Shown here one piece after another: positions 7,868-16,817 of a DNA stretch of 64,000 nt (positions are counted from its first letter, which is position 1; each line of letters opens with the position of its first letter). The notes beneath the pieces were generated by a model. The model did no database searches, was not told the DNA's origin, and saw nothing but the letters and a program-made list of their open reading frames with translations. This DNA is from Pseudomonas abyssi (GTDB lineage Bacteria > Pseudomonadota > Gammaproteobacteria > Pseudomonadales > Pseudomonadaceae). Position numbers and translations under genes: made by a program. Location: positions 248,001 to 312,000 of the forward strand of contig NZ_NTMR01000005.1 of the NCBI RefSeq assembly GCF_002307495.1. The letters run 5' to 3'.

Positions 7868-10468
7868 ATGACCGCTCAACCTCGCCGCGTCCTGTCCCGA
7901 ACCCGCTCTACCACCTGCCTCTCGCTCCTGGCCCTGGCCATCTCCTGCGCCGCTGTGCCGCAGGCGCTCGCCGCCGACGCTCCTGCCAGCAATCTGCAGC
8001 AGAGCCAGGCGCGCTACAGCTTTGAGATTCCGGCGCAGCCGCTGGTGGCAGCGCTCAATGCCTTCAGCGATATCAGTGGCTGGCAGGTTGGACTGCAGGC
8101 TGATCTGGCGGCAGACCTGCAGTCCGCACCGGTCAGTGGCCGGCTGTCTCCCGAACAGGCGCTGACCGAGCTGCTGCGTGGCACCGGCGTGGGCTACCGC
8201 AGTGCGGGCCAGCGTAGTGTCGTGCTGGTGTCTGGCGAGCGGGCGGTCAACCTGCAGGCCATTACCGTCACTGCGACGCGCAGCCAGCGCATGGTTGACG
8301 AGGTGCCGAGCACGGTCAGCTCACTGGGCCGCGAGCAACTGGACCGTGAACTGGTCAATACCACTCGCCAACTGGTGCGTGGCGAACCGGGCGTCTCGGT
8401 GGGCGGCACCGGGCAGCGCTCGGGCATCACCGGCTACAACATTCGTGGCATCGATGGTGATCGGGTGCTGACCCAGGTAGACGGCGTCGAGATTCCCAAC
8501 AGCTTTTTCAACGGCCCCTACGCCAACACCCAGCGCAACTATGTTGACCCGGAAATCGTCAAGCGGGTGGAAATTCTGCGCGGCCCGGCCTCGGCTCTGT
8601 ACGGTAGCAGCGCCATCGGTGGCGCGGTCAGCTACTTCACCCTGGACGCCGACGACATCATCAAGCCCGGCCGCGATACCGGCGCGCGCTTCATGACCGG
8701 TTACAGCTCGGCTGATGAAAGCTGGCTGACCTCGGGCACCGTGGCCGGTCGTACCGGCAATCTTGATGCCTTGCTGCACCTGTCCCAGCGTAACGGCCAT
8801 GAGACCGAGTCTTATGGCACCACCGGCGGCATCGGCCTGGATCGCACGGCCGCCAACCCGGAAGACGTGCAGACCACCAACATTCTGGCCAAGCTCGGCT
8901 GGGACTACAGCGACAACGGCCGCCTGCAGCTGACCTACGAGAACTACGAAGACGACCGCGACACCAACCAGCTCAGCGCCGTGGGCGGGCCATACAACGC
9001 CGGCAGCGGCTTTGGTTACTACGAGTCGCGTGAGGGCAACGACACCATTACCCGCGAGCGCTACAGCCTGTCGCACATGCTGGCGCTCGACAGTCTGCTG
9101 GCTGACAACCTGAACTGGAGTCTGAATTACCAGCTGGCCAAAACCGACCAGAGCACGGTAGAGCACTACGTCCCCAAGAACTTTTTCACTGGTGCAGTCA
9201 GCCGTGACGTACAGCGCTACCGCGACACCACCTACAAGGATCGGCAGTGGATGCTGGATCTGCAGCTGGACAAGGCGTTCAGTCTGGGCAGCAGTGATCA
9301 CCTGTTGACCTACGGTGCGACACTGAAACGTCAGGAAGTGACGGGCCTGCGTACCGGTTATGGCGTCTGCCTGCAGGCGATCAGCGCCAGTTGTCCGACC
9401 GCCGGCGCGATCAGCAGTAACGCCTCTGACACCCTGACCCCGCAGAGTGATTTCCCCGATCCGACCATCAAGGTCTACAGCCTGTTTGTACAGGACGAGA
9501 TTCGCTGGAATCAGTGGACCTTCCTGCCGGGCCTGCGTTATGACCACACCCGTCTGTCGCCCGAGCTGACCGATGAGTTTCTGGCGACTGTCAGCAGCAG
9601 TGACGTGACCGACTACAACGATGATGACCGCACCTGGCACCGGGTATCGCCCAAGCTGGGCGTGACCTACCAGTTTGATGATCGCTACACCTGGTTCGGG
9701 CAATATGCCGAAGGGTTCCGCACGCCAACCGCCAAGGCCCTGTACGGCCGCTTTGAGAACCTGGCCGGCGGCTACACGGTGGAACCCAACCCGGACCTGG
9801 AGCCGGAGAAGAGCCGCGGCCTGGAAACCGGCCTGCGTGGCTACTTTGAGGCCGGCAACTTTGATTTGGCGCTGTTCTACAACGAGTACCGCGACTTTAT
9901 CGACGAGAACGCCATTACCCCCGGCTACACCAGTGATACCTTCCAGACCCGCAACATTGCTCACGCCAGCATCCGTGGCGTGGAAGCCAAGGGCCGTCTG
10001 AACCTGGAGCACTTCGGCATGGCTCCTGGGCTGTATGCGCAGGGCTCGATTGCCTACGCCCGTGGCCGCAACGATGACAATGGCGCACCGCTGAACAGCG
10101 TCAACCCGCTGACCGGTGTGTTCAGCCTGGGGTATGAACAGGCCCGTTACGGCGGCGAGCTGGCCTGGACGCTGGTCAAACGCAAGACCCGCATCGACGA
10201 ATCCAGCCTGAACATCCCCGATGGCACCACCAGCCAGTTCGCCAGCCCCGGCTTTGGCCTGCTGGACCTGACCGCCTACTATCAGGTGACGGACGATCTG
10301 GTGGTCAACGCCGGGCTGTTTAACCTGACCGATAAAAAGTACTGGCTGTGGGATGACGTGCGCGGCTACGACAGCGTCGGCGAAGCGACCGTCACCAGCC
10401 CTGCCAACCTCGACCGCCTGACCCAGCCAGGTCGCAACTTTGCAGTCAATTTGGTGTGGGATATCTGA
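7868..10468 (+). CDS. TonB-dependent outer membrane receptor with STN domain, HasR-like haem type
   Basis: 866 residues from the ATG at 7868 (MTAQPRRVLSRTRS, signal peptide to about ALAADA). Domains in order: an STN signalling domain (FEIPAQPLVAALNAFSDISG, about 48-125), a TonB box region (LQAITVTATRS), a plug (GYNIRGIDGDRVLTQVDGVE, VEILRGPASALYGSSAIGGA) and a beta-barrel ending in NLVWDI. The barrel has the haem-receptor pair FRTPTAKALYG (FRAP-like) and NPDLEPEK (NPDL). With the upstream sigma and FecR genes the layout equals hasI-hasS-hasR, but no hasA haemophore gene follows. Haemophore or haemoglobin import is therefore inferred, not shown. A hairpin at 10477-10507 ends the unit. Confidence 0.82.
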   Translation: MTAQPRRVLSRTRSTTCLSLLALAISCAAVPQALAADAPASNLQQSQARYSFEIPAQPLVAALNAFSDISGWQVGLQADLAADLQSAPVSGRLSPEQALTELLRGTGVGYRSAGQRSVVLVSGERAVNLQAITVTATRSQRMVDEVPSTVSSLGREQLDRELVNTTRQLVRGEPGVSVGGTGQRSGITGYNIRGIDGDRVLTQVDGVEIPNSFFNGPYANTQRNYVDPEIVKRVEILRGPASALYGSSAIGGAVSYFTLDADDIIKPGRDTGARFMTGYSSADESWLTSGTVAGRTGNLDALLHLSQRNGHETESYGTTGGIGLDRTAANPEDVQTTNILAKLGWDYSDNGRLQLTYENYEDDRDTNQLSAVGGPYNAGSGFGYYESREGNDTITRERYSLSHMLALDSLLADNLNWSLNYQLAKTDQSTVEHYVPKNFFTGAVSRDVQRYRDTTYKDRQWMLDLQLDKAFSLGSSDHLLTYGATLKRQEVTGLRTGYGVCLQAISASCPTAGAISSNASDTLTPQSDFPDPTIKVYSLFVQDEIRWNQWTFLPGLRYDHTRLSPELTDEFLATVSSSDVTDYNDDDRTWHRVSPKLGVTYQFDDRYTWFGQYAEGFRTPTAKALYGRFENLAGGYTVEPNPDLEPEKSRGLETGLRGYFEAGNFDLALFYNEYRDFIDENAITPGYTSDTFQTRNIAHASIRGVEAKGRLNLEHFGMAPGLYAQGSIAYARGRNDDNGAPLNSVNPLTGVFSLGYEQARYGGELAWTLVKRKTRIDESSLNIPDGTTSQFASPGFGLLDLTAYYQVTDDLVVNAGLFNLTDKKYWLWDDVRGYDSVGEATVTSPANLDRLTQPGRNFAVNLVWDI

Positions 10469-10476
10469 GTCAGCAG

Positions 10477-10507
10477 GTCAGCCCCTCGCCTAGCGCAAGG
10501 GGCTGAC
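10477..10507 (+). terminator. Hairpin terminator after the HasR-like receptor
   Basis: A 10-bp perfect stem GTCAGCCCCT / AGGGGCTGAC with an 11-base loop begins 9 bases past the receptor stop. There is no U tract, so termination may be weak or factor-assisted. It separates the receptor from the next Fur-like site and sigma gene. Confidence 0.6.
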
Positions 10508-10533
10508 ACATTGCATGCTGTGTTCTCTCTCAA

Positions 10534-10552
10534 TATAATGAGAAGCATTCTT
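10534..10552. promoter_or_regulatory. Fur-box-like site before the second sigma gene
   Basis: TATAATGAGAAGCATTCTT matches about 14 of 19 positions of the Fur consensus and lies about 50 bases before the GTG start of the sigma gene, the usual place for iron control of FecI-type genes. Confidence 0.65.
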
Positions 10553-10598
10553 GTTTGGGTGCCTTTTGCGCCCACTTGCATGTGTTGGGGGAGGGGGC

Positions 10599-11126
10599 GT
10601 GTCTGCCGAATCATCTGGAGATCAGGTGCAGCAATTGTACCTGCAGCACCACCGGTGGCTGACTGGGTGGCTGCAGCGTCGTTTGGGCTGCAGTTTTCGA
10701 GCTGCAGACCTCTGCCACGATACCTTTGTTCGCATTCTCAGCGCGGATAACGCTGCCACCCAAGTGCAAGCGGTGCGAGAGCCGCGTAGCTATCTTGCCA
10801 CCATCGCCAATCGGGTTCTGATCGATCACTTGCGTCGCCGTGCGCTGGAGAAGGCCTGGCTGGAATCGCTGGCGTTGGCTCCGGAAGCGGTGGATATCTC
10901 TCCGGAACAGCGCCTGTTGCTTCTGGAGGCACTGCAGCAGCTTGACTGCATGCTCACTGGTCTGGGCTCCAAGGTACGTGAGGCCTTTCTGCTTTCCCAA
11001 CTGCAAGGGCTGCGCTACAGCGAGATTGCCGAGCGGCTGGGTGTTTCCGTGAGCATGGTTAAAAAGTATATGGCCAAGGCTACCGAGCATTGTCTGTTGT
11101 ATGCGCTGGAGCTGGAGTTGTCATGA
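10599..11126 (+). CDS. ECF sigma factor, FecI family
   Basis: 175 residues. It opens with the classic FecI pattern LYLQHHRWLTGWLQRRLGCSFRAADLCHDTFVRIL. Region 2.4 is YLATIANRVLIDHLRRRALE and region 4 is EAFLLSQLQGLRYSEIAERL followed by the helix VSVSMVKKYMAKA. I use GTG at 10599, preceded by a GGGGAGGGGG Shine-Dalgarno; the TTG 48 bases upstream would add an unlikely 16-residue leader lying inside the Fur-like site. It overlaps the FecR gene by four bases (ATGA), indicating translational coupling. It is expected to drive the receptor-lipoprotein-rhodanese genes downstream. Confidence 0.92.
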   Translation: MSAESSGDQVQQLYLQHHRWLTGWLQRRLGCSFRAADLCHDTFVRILSADNAATQVQAVREPRSYLATIANRVLIDHLRRRALEKAWLESLALAPEAVDISPEQRLLLLEALQQLDCMLTGLGSKVREAFLLSQLQGLRYSEIAERLGVSVSMVKKYMAKATEHCLLYALELELS

Positions 11127-12082
11127 CTGTTACCCATTCCTCTGACCGCCGGGTGGCGCTCAAGGAGGCTGCCCATTGGTACTCCACCCTCTGTGCTGGT
11201 GAGGCAGCAGAGCGATCCGCAGGCGAGCTGGAAGCCTGGCTGGCTCAGGACCCGCTGCACCGCTGGGCCTGGGGGCGGGTAGGCATGCTGCAGGCACAAC
11301 TGGGCAATCTGCCTGGGCGACTCGCCTTTGACAGTTTTCAGCGCCGCGATCGTGAGTTGCAAAGCAGTCGTCGTACGGTTCTGCGGGCTCTGCTGCTAGG
11401 GGTAGGAGTGGGCGCCACTGGCTGGCTGGGGTACCGCTATAGCCCCGCAGGCTTGTATGTCGCCGACGCGCATAGTGCGCGCGGAGAAGTGCGCATGTTG
11501 ACCTTGCCCGACGGCTCGCGTCTGACCCTTAACTCTGCGTCGGCGGTAGACCTGCGTTTTAGCGAGCTAGAACGCCGAGCGTTGCTGCGTCAGGGTGAAG
11601 TGATGATCGAAACTGCCAAAGATCCGATTGGTCGGCCTTTCCTGGTCGAAACCGGGCAAGGCGTCGCGCGCGCTCTGGGGACCCGTTTTTCGGTACGCCG
11701 CGACGGCTCCCGTAGTGAGGTGAAGGTCTACGAGCACCTGGTTGAAGTGACCGGTGCGCAGGGGCAGCAACGTCTGCTCGGCGCAGGGGAGTCGGTAAAA
11801 ATAACCCCGGGTGAGCTGTCCATCGGTACCCATCCGGCTTTTAGTGATGCCTGGGTTAACGGAATTCTCGCCGTGGAAAATATGCCTCTTACCCAGTTTG
11901 CCGATGAGCTGGCGCGGTACCGCTCGGGTTTTGTGCGTTGTGCGCCTGAACTGGCGCAATACCGTATCAGCGGCGCTTTCCGTATCGATGACACCGACCA
12001 AGCGCTGCAGGCGATCACTCGCTCCTTCCCTGCGCGCGTGCAATTTCGCACCCGGTATTGGGTGGATATTCTTCCTGAATAA
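11123..12082 (+). CDS. FecR-family anti-sigma / surface-signalling regulator
   Basis: 319 residues starting at the ATG overlapping the sigma stop. The DUF4880 sigma-binding domain is seen in LKEAAHWYSTLCAGEAAE and AWLAQDPLHRWAWGRVGMLQ. Then come SSRRTVLRALLLGVGVG with one membrane helix (about residues 85-105), the FecR core LTLPDGSRLTLNSASAVDL, LLRQGEVMIETAKD and ALGTRFSVRRDG, and a terminal signalling domain. The RRxxLR before the helix resembles a twin-arginine motif, which has been noted in other FecR proteins. The next gene, the TonB receptor, starts about 80 bases later, so the three are probably one operon. Confidence 0.9.
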   Translation: MTVTHSSDRRVALKEAAHWYSTLCAGEAAERSAGELEAWLAQDPLHRWAWGRVGMLQAQLGNLPGRLAFDSFQRRDRELQSSRRTVLRALLLGVGVGATGWLGYRYSPAGLYVADAHSARGEVRMLTLPDGSRLTLNSASAVDLRFSELERRALLRQGEVMIETAKDPIGRPFLVETGQGVARALGTRFSVRRDGSRSEVKVYEHLVEVTGAQGQQRLLGAGESVKITPGELSIGTHPAFSDAWVNGILAVENMPLTQFADELARYRSGFVRCAPELAQYRISGAFRIDDTDQALQAITRSFPARVQFRTRYWVDILPE

Positions 12083-12161
12083 AAATCATTGTCAGTTGCT
12101 GTCCTTTTTCATTTGTCGTTCGACCTAGTCAGTAATGCCACACACACTGACAGGTAACGTC

Positions 12162-15029
12162 ATGATCTCAGTACCCAACACCCATACCCCTCGCTTAAAC
12201 CTGAGGCCGCTTGCCAGCGCGCTGCGCCGCAGCCTGATGCTGGGCGCTGTTTTGGCCTTGACGCCGACAGCCATAGCGCACGCGCAGAGCCAAGCTGATA
12301 CGGCGCATGTTCAGCAAATGGACATTCCGGCGGGCCCGTTGGGCGCTGCGCTAAGCCAGTTTGCTGCCCGCAATCGCGTGGTTATCTCCTTTGACGCCAG
12401 CCTGACCGAGGGGCTGCTTACCGAAGGCCTGAATGGCAGTTACGGGGTGGCTGAGGGGTTACAGGTGTTGCTAGGCGGCTCCGGTTTGCAGGCGGTGCTC
12501 GACCGTGACGGTAGTTATCGCATTGTCTCTGCTGAACATGGCGCCTTGCCAGCCCTGCAGGTCTCTGCTGCGGCGCTGGAGGAGGCTGCGAGGGTGCCCG
12601 GTATCACCGTTTACGATGCTGAACACATCGCCACTGCTCCCGGACGCAACGGCCAGATCACCGAGCTGTTGAGACAGCACCCGGCGGTGCAGTTTGATCG
12701 CTATTCGCGTGACAGCAAAACCCCGGCTGATCTGAGCGCCGAGAACATCTCCATCAACGGCGCCAAATACTGGGACAACAACTTCTCGGTGGATGGCATC
12801 AACGTCAACAACGACATCAACCCGGGCGGGCGCACGGTGGCCGCCAACTCATCGACTACCGATTTGCCGGCCAATACCAGCCAGGGCATGAACCTGGATA
12901 CCTCCCTGCTGGAGGCGATCACGGTGTACGACAGCAACGTGCCGGCCCGCTATGGCGGCTTTACCGGTGGTGTGATCGACGCCACCACACGCGACCCCAG
13001 CCAGCGCTTGGCCGGCAGTATCTCCGCCAGCATGACCAAGGACAGCTGGACCGAGTACCACTTGGATGAGCGCTATCAGGACGACTTTTATGACTCTGGC
13101 GACCCCGACGGCACTGCTGAGATCCAGCCCGACTTCAAAACCCTGACCTACCGCGCCACGCTCGAAGGCCACTTGACCGATGACTTTGGCCTGCTGGGTA
13201 GTGTGGTGCGGCGGCAGTCGACCATCTATGACAAGAACATCTACGCGCGTACCTATGCCGACAATGGTGTTACCGCGCCGACCGTGACGGATCTACAGCA
13301 GCAGATCGACAACCTGTTTCTCAAAGCGGTCTGGGCGGCGAGTGACCGGCTCGATCTGGGCGCTAGCCTGAATTACGCGCCGCAAAAGGCCGAGTACTTC
13401 AATATCAACACCCTGAATGGCGGCTTCGACATGGAGTCGGGTGGGCTGCAGTTCAACGTCAAAGCGGACTGGAGGGGTAACTGGGGTACTTGGCGCAATG
13501 CGCTGTATTACACCGAGGTAGAGCAATCACGGCAAAACGGTGCGGACTACTTCAAGGCCTGGTACGCCTCGGACGAGAAAAACTGGTCTGACCCTACCCA
13601 GCGCTGGAATGCGGCGATGGAAGGCACCTACGGCAACATCGAGCAGAGCCAGGAGAAGCTTGGGCATGAGCTACGGCTGGAGCTATTGCCTTTTGCCGCT
13701 GGCGGCGTGCAGCACAACGTCAGCCTCGGCAGCCTGGTGGAGTACACCGAGGCAAGCTACGTCCGCGACAACACCTTTGTACAGGCCAACGGAACCGACC
13801 TCGTTGCGACCTACAGCTGCCTGACGGCCTCCGGCGCAGTGGATACCGAGTATTGCTCGGAGTCGCCGATTACCGCCAACCCCTATCGCGGCTGGGAGCC
13901 GGGAGCAGGGCAGATGTTCAACCGGCTCTATTACTATCTACCCGGCGAGATCGAGGTTGACCAGCTGTCATTGGCGGCCTTCGCCGAAGACCGCATGGAG
14001 TGGCGCAATGTCGAATTGCGCGCCGGCCTGCGCGCTGAATGGGATGACTACCAGCAAAACGCCAATCTGGCCCCCCGTCTGTCCGGCACCTGGGACTTGT
14101 TCAGTGACGGCAGCACGCGGTTGATTGCCGGCGCCAACCGTTACTACGGCCGTAACATCTTCGACTTTCGCCTGCGCGAGGAGCGTGAGTCACTGCGCTA
14201 CTACACCCTGCGCGACAGCACCACGCTGGAGTTTGGTGAGCTAACTCTGGCCGCGCGCAATGCCACCAGCCTGCAGGATATGGATACGCCCTATGACGAC
14301 GAGCTGACCCTGGCCATTGAGTAAGTGGTTGCCGACACCCTGTTTACCTTGCGGGTGGTTAGTCGCGATGGTCGTGACCAGATCCACCGCGAGCCTGTAA
14401 CCAATGACGGCAGTCGGCCGGATTTGGCAACGACTTATTACACCTACACCAATGACGGCAAGACTGACAGCCTCAACTATTACTTGAGTGTCAGTCCATT
14501 GCGCGCTCTGGACTTCTGGGATACCCGCACCCACGGCGAGCTGACCCTCAGCTGGAACGATGTGACAACCACCAACACCGGTTATGACGAGGAATTTGAT
14601 GACACGCCGGTGATGTACAAGGGCAAAGTCATCAAGACCTACGATATTCCGGTGGACAACTACACCCGGCCCTGGTCAGCCCGACTGGCGACCACCACGC
14701 AGATTCCGGCTTGGGGGCTGACACTGGGTAATTTCTTTAACTGGCGTGCGGACTATTCGCAGGTCATTCGCACCGGCCGTGTGACCCATGAGGGGCAGAG
14801 TATCTACAACTACGAGGATTACGACATTTCCTCGGCGTTGACCTGGGATATGCGCGTTGGCTGGGAGCAGGCACTGGGCAATCACCAAGCGGTATTTGCC
14901 AGCCTGGATGTGGGCAATGTGCTGAATCGCCGCAATGCCATCGGCAGTAGCAGCAGCTACAGCACGACCGCCGAGCTGGATTACGAGCTTGGTCGCAACT
15001 TTACCCTGGAAGTCGGCTACCGCTTCTGA
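12162..15029 (+). pseudogene. TonB-dependent receptor with STN domain, broken by an in-frame stop
   Basis: One continuous frame of 956 codons interrupted once by TAA at 14322-14324 (LALAIE-stop-VVADTLF). A signal sequence ends near AIAHAQ. An STN domain (MDIPAGPLGAALSQFAARNR, residues about 55-125), a plug (GQITELLRQHPAVQFDRYSR, FSVDGINVNNDINPGG, RYGGFTGGVIDATTRDP) and a long beta-barrel follow. The frame ends in the canonical aromatic LEVGYRF. The stop removes the last 234 residues, that is several barrel strands and the C-terminal assembly signal, so the product should not assemble. ATG at 12162 has CAGGTAA upstream; ATG at 12135 has no such site. A GTG directly follows the TAA but lacks a ribosome binding site and would start mid-barrel. 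The ligand is unknown. Confidence 0.85.
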
Positions 15030-15049
15030 ATCCTGATCCGGAGTACCTG

Positions 15050-15670
15050 ATGAATACCAAACTAACCGTGTTTGGCGCCCTGCTGTTGGCCGCCAGTCTA
15101 GCGGGCTGTGCCCGTCATGCCGTCAATGATGTCGATGGGGCGCGGCTCGCCATCCTGCAGCAGGCCGCCGCCACCCCGGAGCTGATCGCTGTGCAAACGC
15201 CACTGGATGATCCTCGCCTGGATAGCCTGGAGCCGGAATTGACGGCCTGGCGTCGCCCCGCCGGTGACAGTGAACAACCTGCCATGCGCTCGCTCTCCTA
15301 TTACGTGCACAGCTCGATGCTGGTTGAGTGCGCGCAGCTGTGCGGCCTTAAAGTGGGTGGCGGCCAGCGGATACCGGGCCAATTTATGACCTTTAACTGT
15401 GATAGCCAGATCACCAATCTGCGGGAGTTCTTGCCGACTGAGGGTAACGATGGGCTGGCGCTTCACCCCGAGCAGGTAAACCTGCTGGTCAATCAGCGGC
15501 CGGCCAGTCTGCAGCGTTTTAAGGCGCTGTCGGGCAGTGAGGCGACGTTGCTGGCATGGGAGGGCGCAGACCGAGGATTTGCGCTGTTTACCCCGTCTGC
15601 TTCGCTGGCTGACGCCGAGCGTTTGATTGCCGTCGCCCGTTCTATCGATGCTGCCGAGGAGATCCACTGA
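15050..15670 (+). CDS. Cysteine-bearing lipoprotein linked to TonB receptor and rhodanese
   Basis: 206 residues. Signal peptide with lipobox LAGC, acylated Cys20, second residue Ala, so outer-membrane sorting is likely. The mature domain, of no family I recognise, has three more cysteines in VECAQLCGLKVGGGQ and FMTFNCDSQ. The C-X3-C spacing allows a disulfide, metal or persulfide-acceptor role. It starts 20 bases after the receptor stop and its TGA overlaps the ATG of the rhodanese gene (TGATG), so the three are cotranscribed and translationally coupled. A reasonable inference is that it handles a ligand between receptor and sulfurtransferase at the periplasmic face of the outer membrane. Confidence 0.75.
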   Translation: MNTKLTVFGALLLAASLAGCARHAVNDVDGARLAILQQAAATPELIAVQTPLDDPRLDSLEPELTAWRRPAGDSEQPAMRSLSYYVHSSMLVECAQLCGLKVGGGQRIPGQFMTFNCDSQITNLREFLPTEGNDGLALHPEQVNLLVNQRPASLQRFKALSGSEATLLAWEGADRGFALFTPSASLADAERLIAVARSIDAAEEIH

Positions 15671-16569
15671 TGCGTTTTCTTATGTTGTGTGCCTTGCTGT
15701 TGAGTGTTGGGTTAGCCCGTGCCGATGCGCTGGTGAGTACCGAGTGGCTAGCTGCGCATTTGGATGATCCGCAGATCCGGCTGTTTGAGGTCAGCGTGGC
15801 GCCCGAGCAATATGACGCCGGACACATTCCCGGTGCCTTCAATCTGGATTGGCATACCGATCTGGTTGATCCGGTGCGCCGGGACATCGCTCCGCGCGAG
15901 CAGTTGCAGGCCCAGCTGCGCGCGGCGGGAGTCGATGCGCACAGCACTTTGGTGCTGTACGGCGACAACCACAACTGGTTTGCTGCCTGGGGTGCCTGGA
16001 TTTTCGAAACCTACGGTCTGGAGCAGGTAAAACTGCTCGACGGCGGGCGCATCAAGTGGGAGCTGGAGGGGCGCGTCCTGACGCGTGAGGCAAGTACTGC
16101 CAAGCCCAGCCAACTCATACTGCCCGAGGCCAGTGAGCGTTACCGTGCGCGTCTGGGCGATGTGGTGGATGCGGCGCAGGGGCGCACTGATGTCGCGTTG
16201 CTGGATATCCGCTCGCCGGATGAGTATCAGGGCCGGGTGATCGCCCCGGCTGGCTCGCTGGAATTGTCTATGCGAGCCGGCCACGTGCCTGGCGCGGTCA
16301 ACGTGCCTTGGTCGAAGGTAGTGCAGCCCGATGGTCGTTTTCGTCCGGTAGAAGAGCTGCGCGCGCTCTATCAGAGAGTGGGTATCGACGGTCAGCGTCC
16401 GGTGATCACCTATTGCCGCATCGGTGAGCGTTCGAGTCATAGCTGGTTTGTGCTGCACCGCCTGCTCGGCTACCCGGCGCGGAACTACGATGGCTCTTGG
16501 ACTGAATACGGCAATTCCGTCGGGGTACCTATCGACAATCCGGCCGGCACTGTCTGGCGGGGGCGCTGA
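15670..16569 (+). CDS. Periplasmic thiosulfate sulfurtransferase, two rhodanese domains
   Basis: 299 residues with a Sec signal peptide (MRFLMLCALLLSVGLARADA), which places it in the periplasm, unlike cytoplasmic SseA. The N-terminal rhodanese domain (LAAHLDDPQIRLFEVS, HIPGAFNLDWHTDLVDP) has no catalytic cysteine. The C-terminal domain (VALLDIRSPDEYQGR, HVPGAVNVPWSKVV) carries the active-site loop YCRIGERSSHSW with Cys249, the form typical of thiosulfate:cyanide sulfurtransferases. It is coupled to the lipoprotein gene and closes the sigma-controlled operon. It could detoxify cyanide or load sulfane sulfur, or release iron from a ligand; the substrate is not evident. Confidence 0.88.
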   Translation: MRFLMLCALLLSVGLARADALVSTEWLAAHLDDPQIRLFEVSVAPEQYDAGHIPGAFNLDWHTDLVDPVRRDIAPREQLQAQLRAAGVDAHSTLVLYGDNHNWFAAWGAWIFETYGLEQVKLLDGGRIKWELEGRVLTREASTAKPSQLILPEASERYRARLGDVVDAAQGRTDVALLDIRSPDEYQGRVIAPAGSLELSMRAGHVPGAVNVPWSKVVQPDGRFRPVEELRALYQRVGIDGQRPVITYCRIGERSSHSWFVLHRLLGYPARNYDGSWTEYGNSVGVPIDNPAGTVWRGR

Positions 16570-16621
16570 ACGCTAGCTTTGAATGCTGCTGCTACGGCAC
16601 GGCACGGCACGGCCTGGCCTG

Positions 16622-16648
16622 GCCGCCCGCAGCACACCGTCGGGCGGC
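16622..16648 (+). terminator. Hairpin after the rhodanese gene
   Basis: A perfect 8-bp stem GCCGCCCG / CGGGCGGC with an 11-base loop, about 50 bases after the rhodanese stop, preceded by a short run of CGGCA repeats (about 16594-16610). No U tract. It separates the rhodanese operon from the Fur-like site of the next cluster. Confidence 0.45.
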
Positions 16649-16662
16649 TGCTGCTTGCATAG

Positions 16663-16681
16663 TAAAATGATAATTTCTATC
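16663..16681. promoter_or_regulatory. Fur-box-like site before the PepSY cluster
   Basis: TAAAATGATAATTTCTATC matches about 14 of 19 consensus positions and contains the half-site pair TGATAAT...TATCA. It lies about 140 bases before the DUF3649 gene and is the only evident control element of that cluster. Confidence 0.68.
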
Positions 16682-16817
16682 ATTCTCGGCTGCGCACCTG
16701 CGTCATCTGCCCACGCTGGGCTGACCGGGTCGTTTCTTCTTTCTATCACCGCCCGGCAACAGCACCGGGCGTGCTGTAGGTGAATGGCATGACAGGTCCT
16801 TTGGCGGAGTACAATTC

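Noticed and set aside
8321-10012. Long open frame (563 codons) antisense to the HasR-like receptor
   Set aside because: It mirrors a high-GC gene with clear domains on the other strand, has no ribosome binding site and no recognisable domain; a codon-bias shadow.
14325-15029. Second half of the TonB receptor as an independent gene starting at GTG
   Set aside because: The GTG directly abuts the TAA in the same frame, has no Shine-Dalgarno, and the product would be a barrel fragment without signal peptide.
16594-16610. Short CGGCA tandem run as a satellite or phase-variable repeat
   Set aside because: Only three short copies in an intergenic GC-rich stretch; no coding frame is affected.
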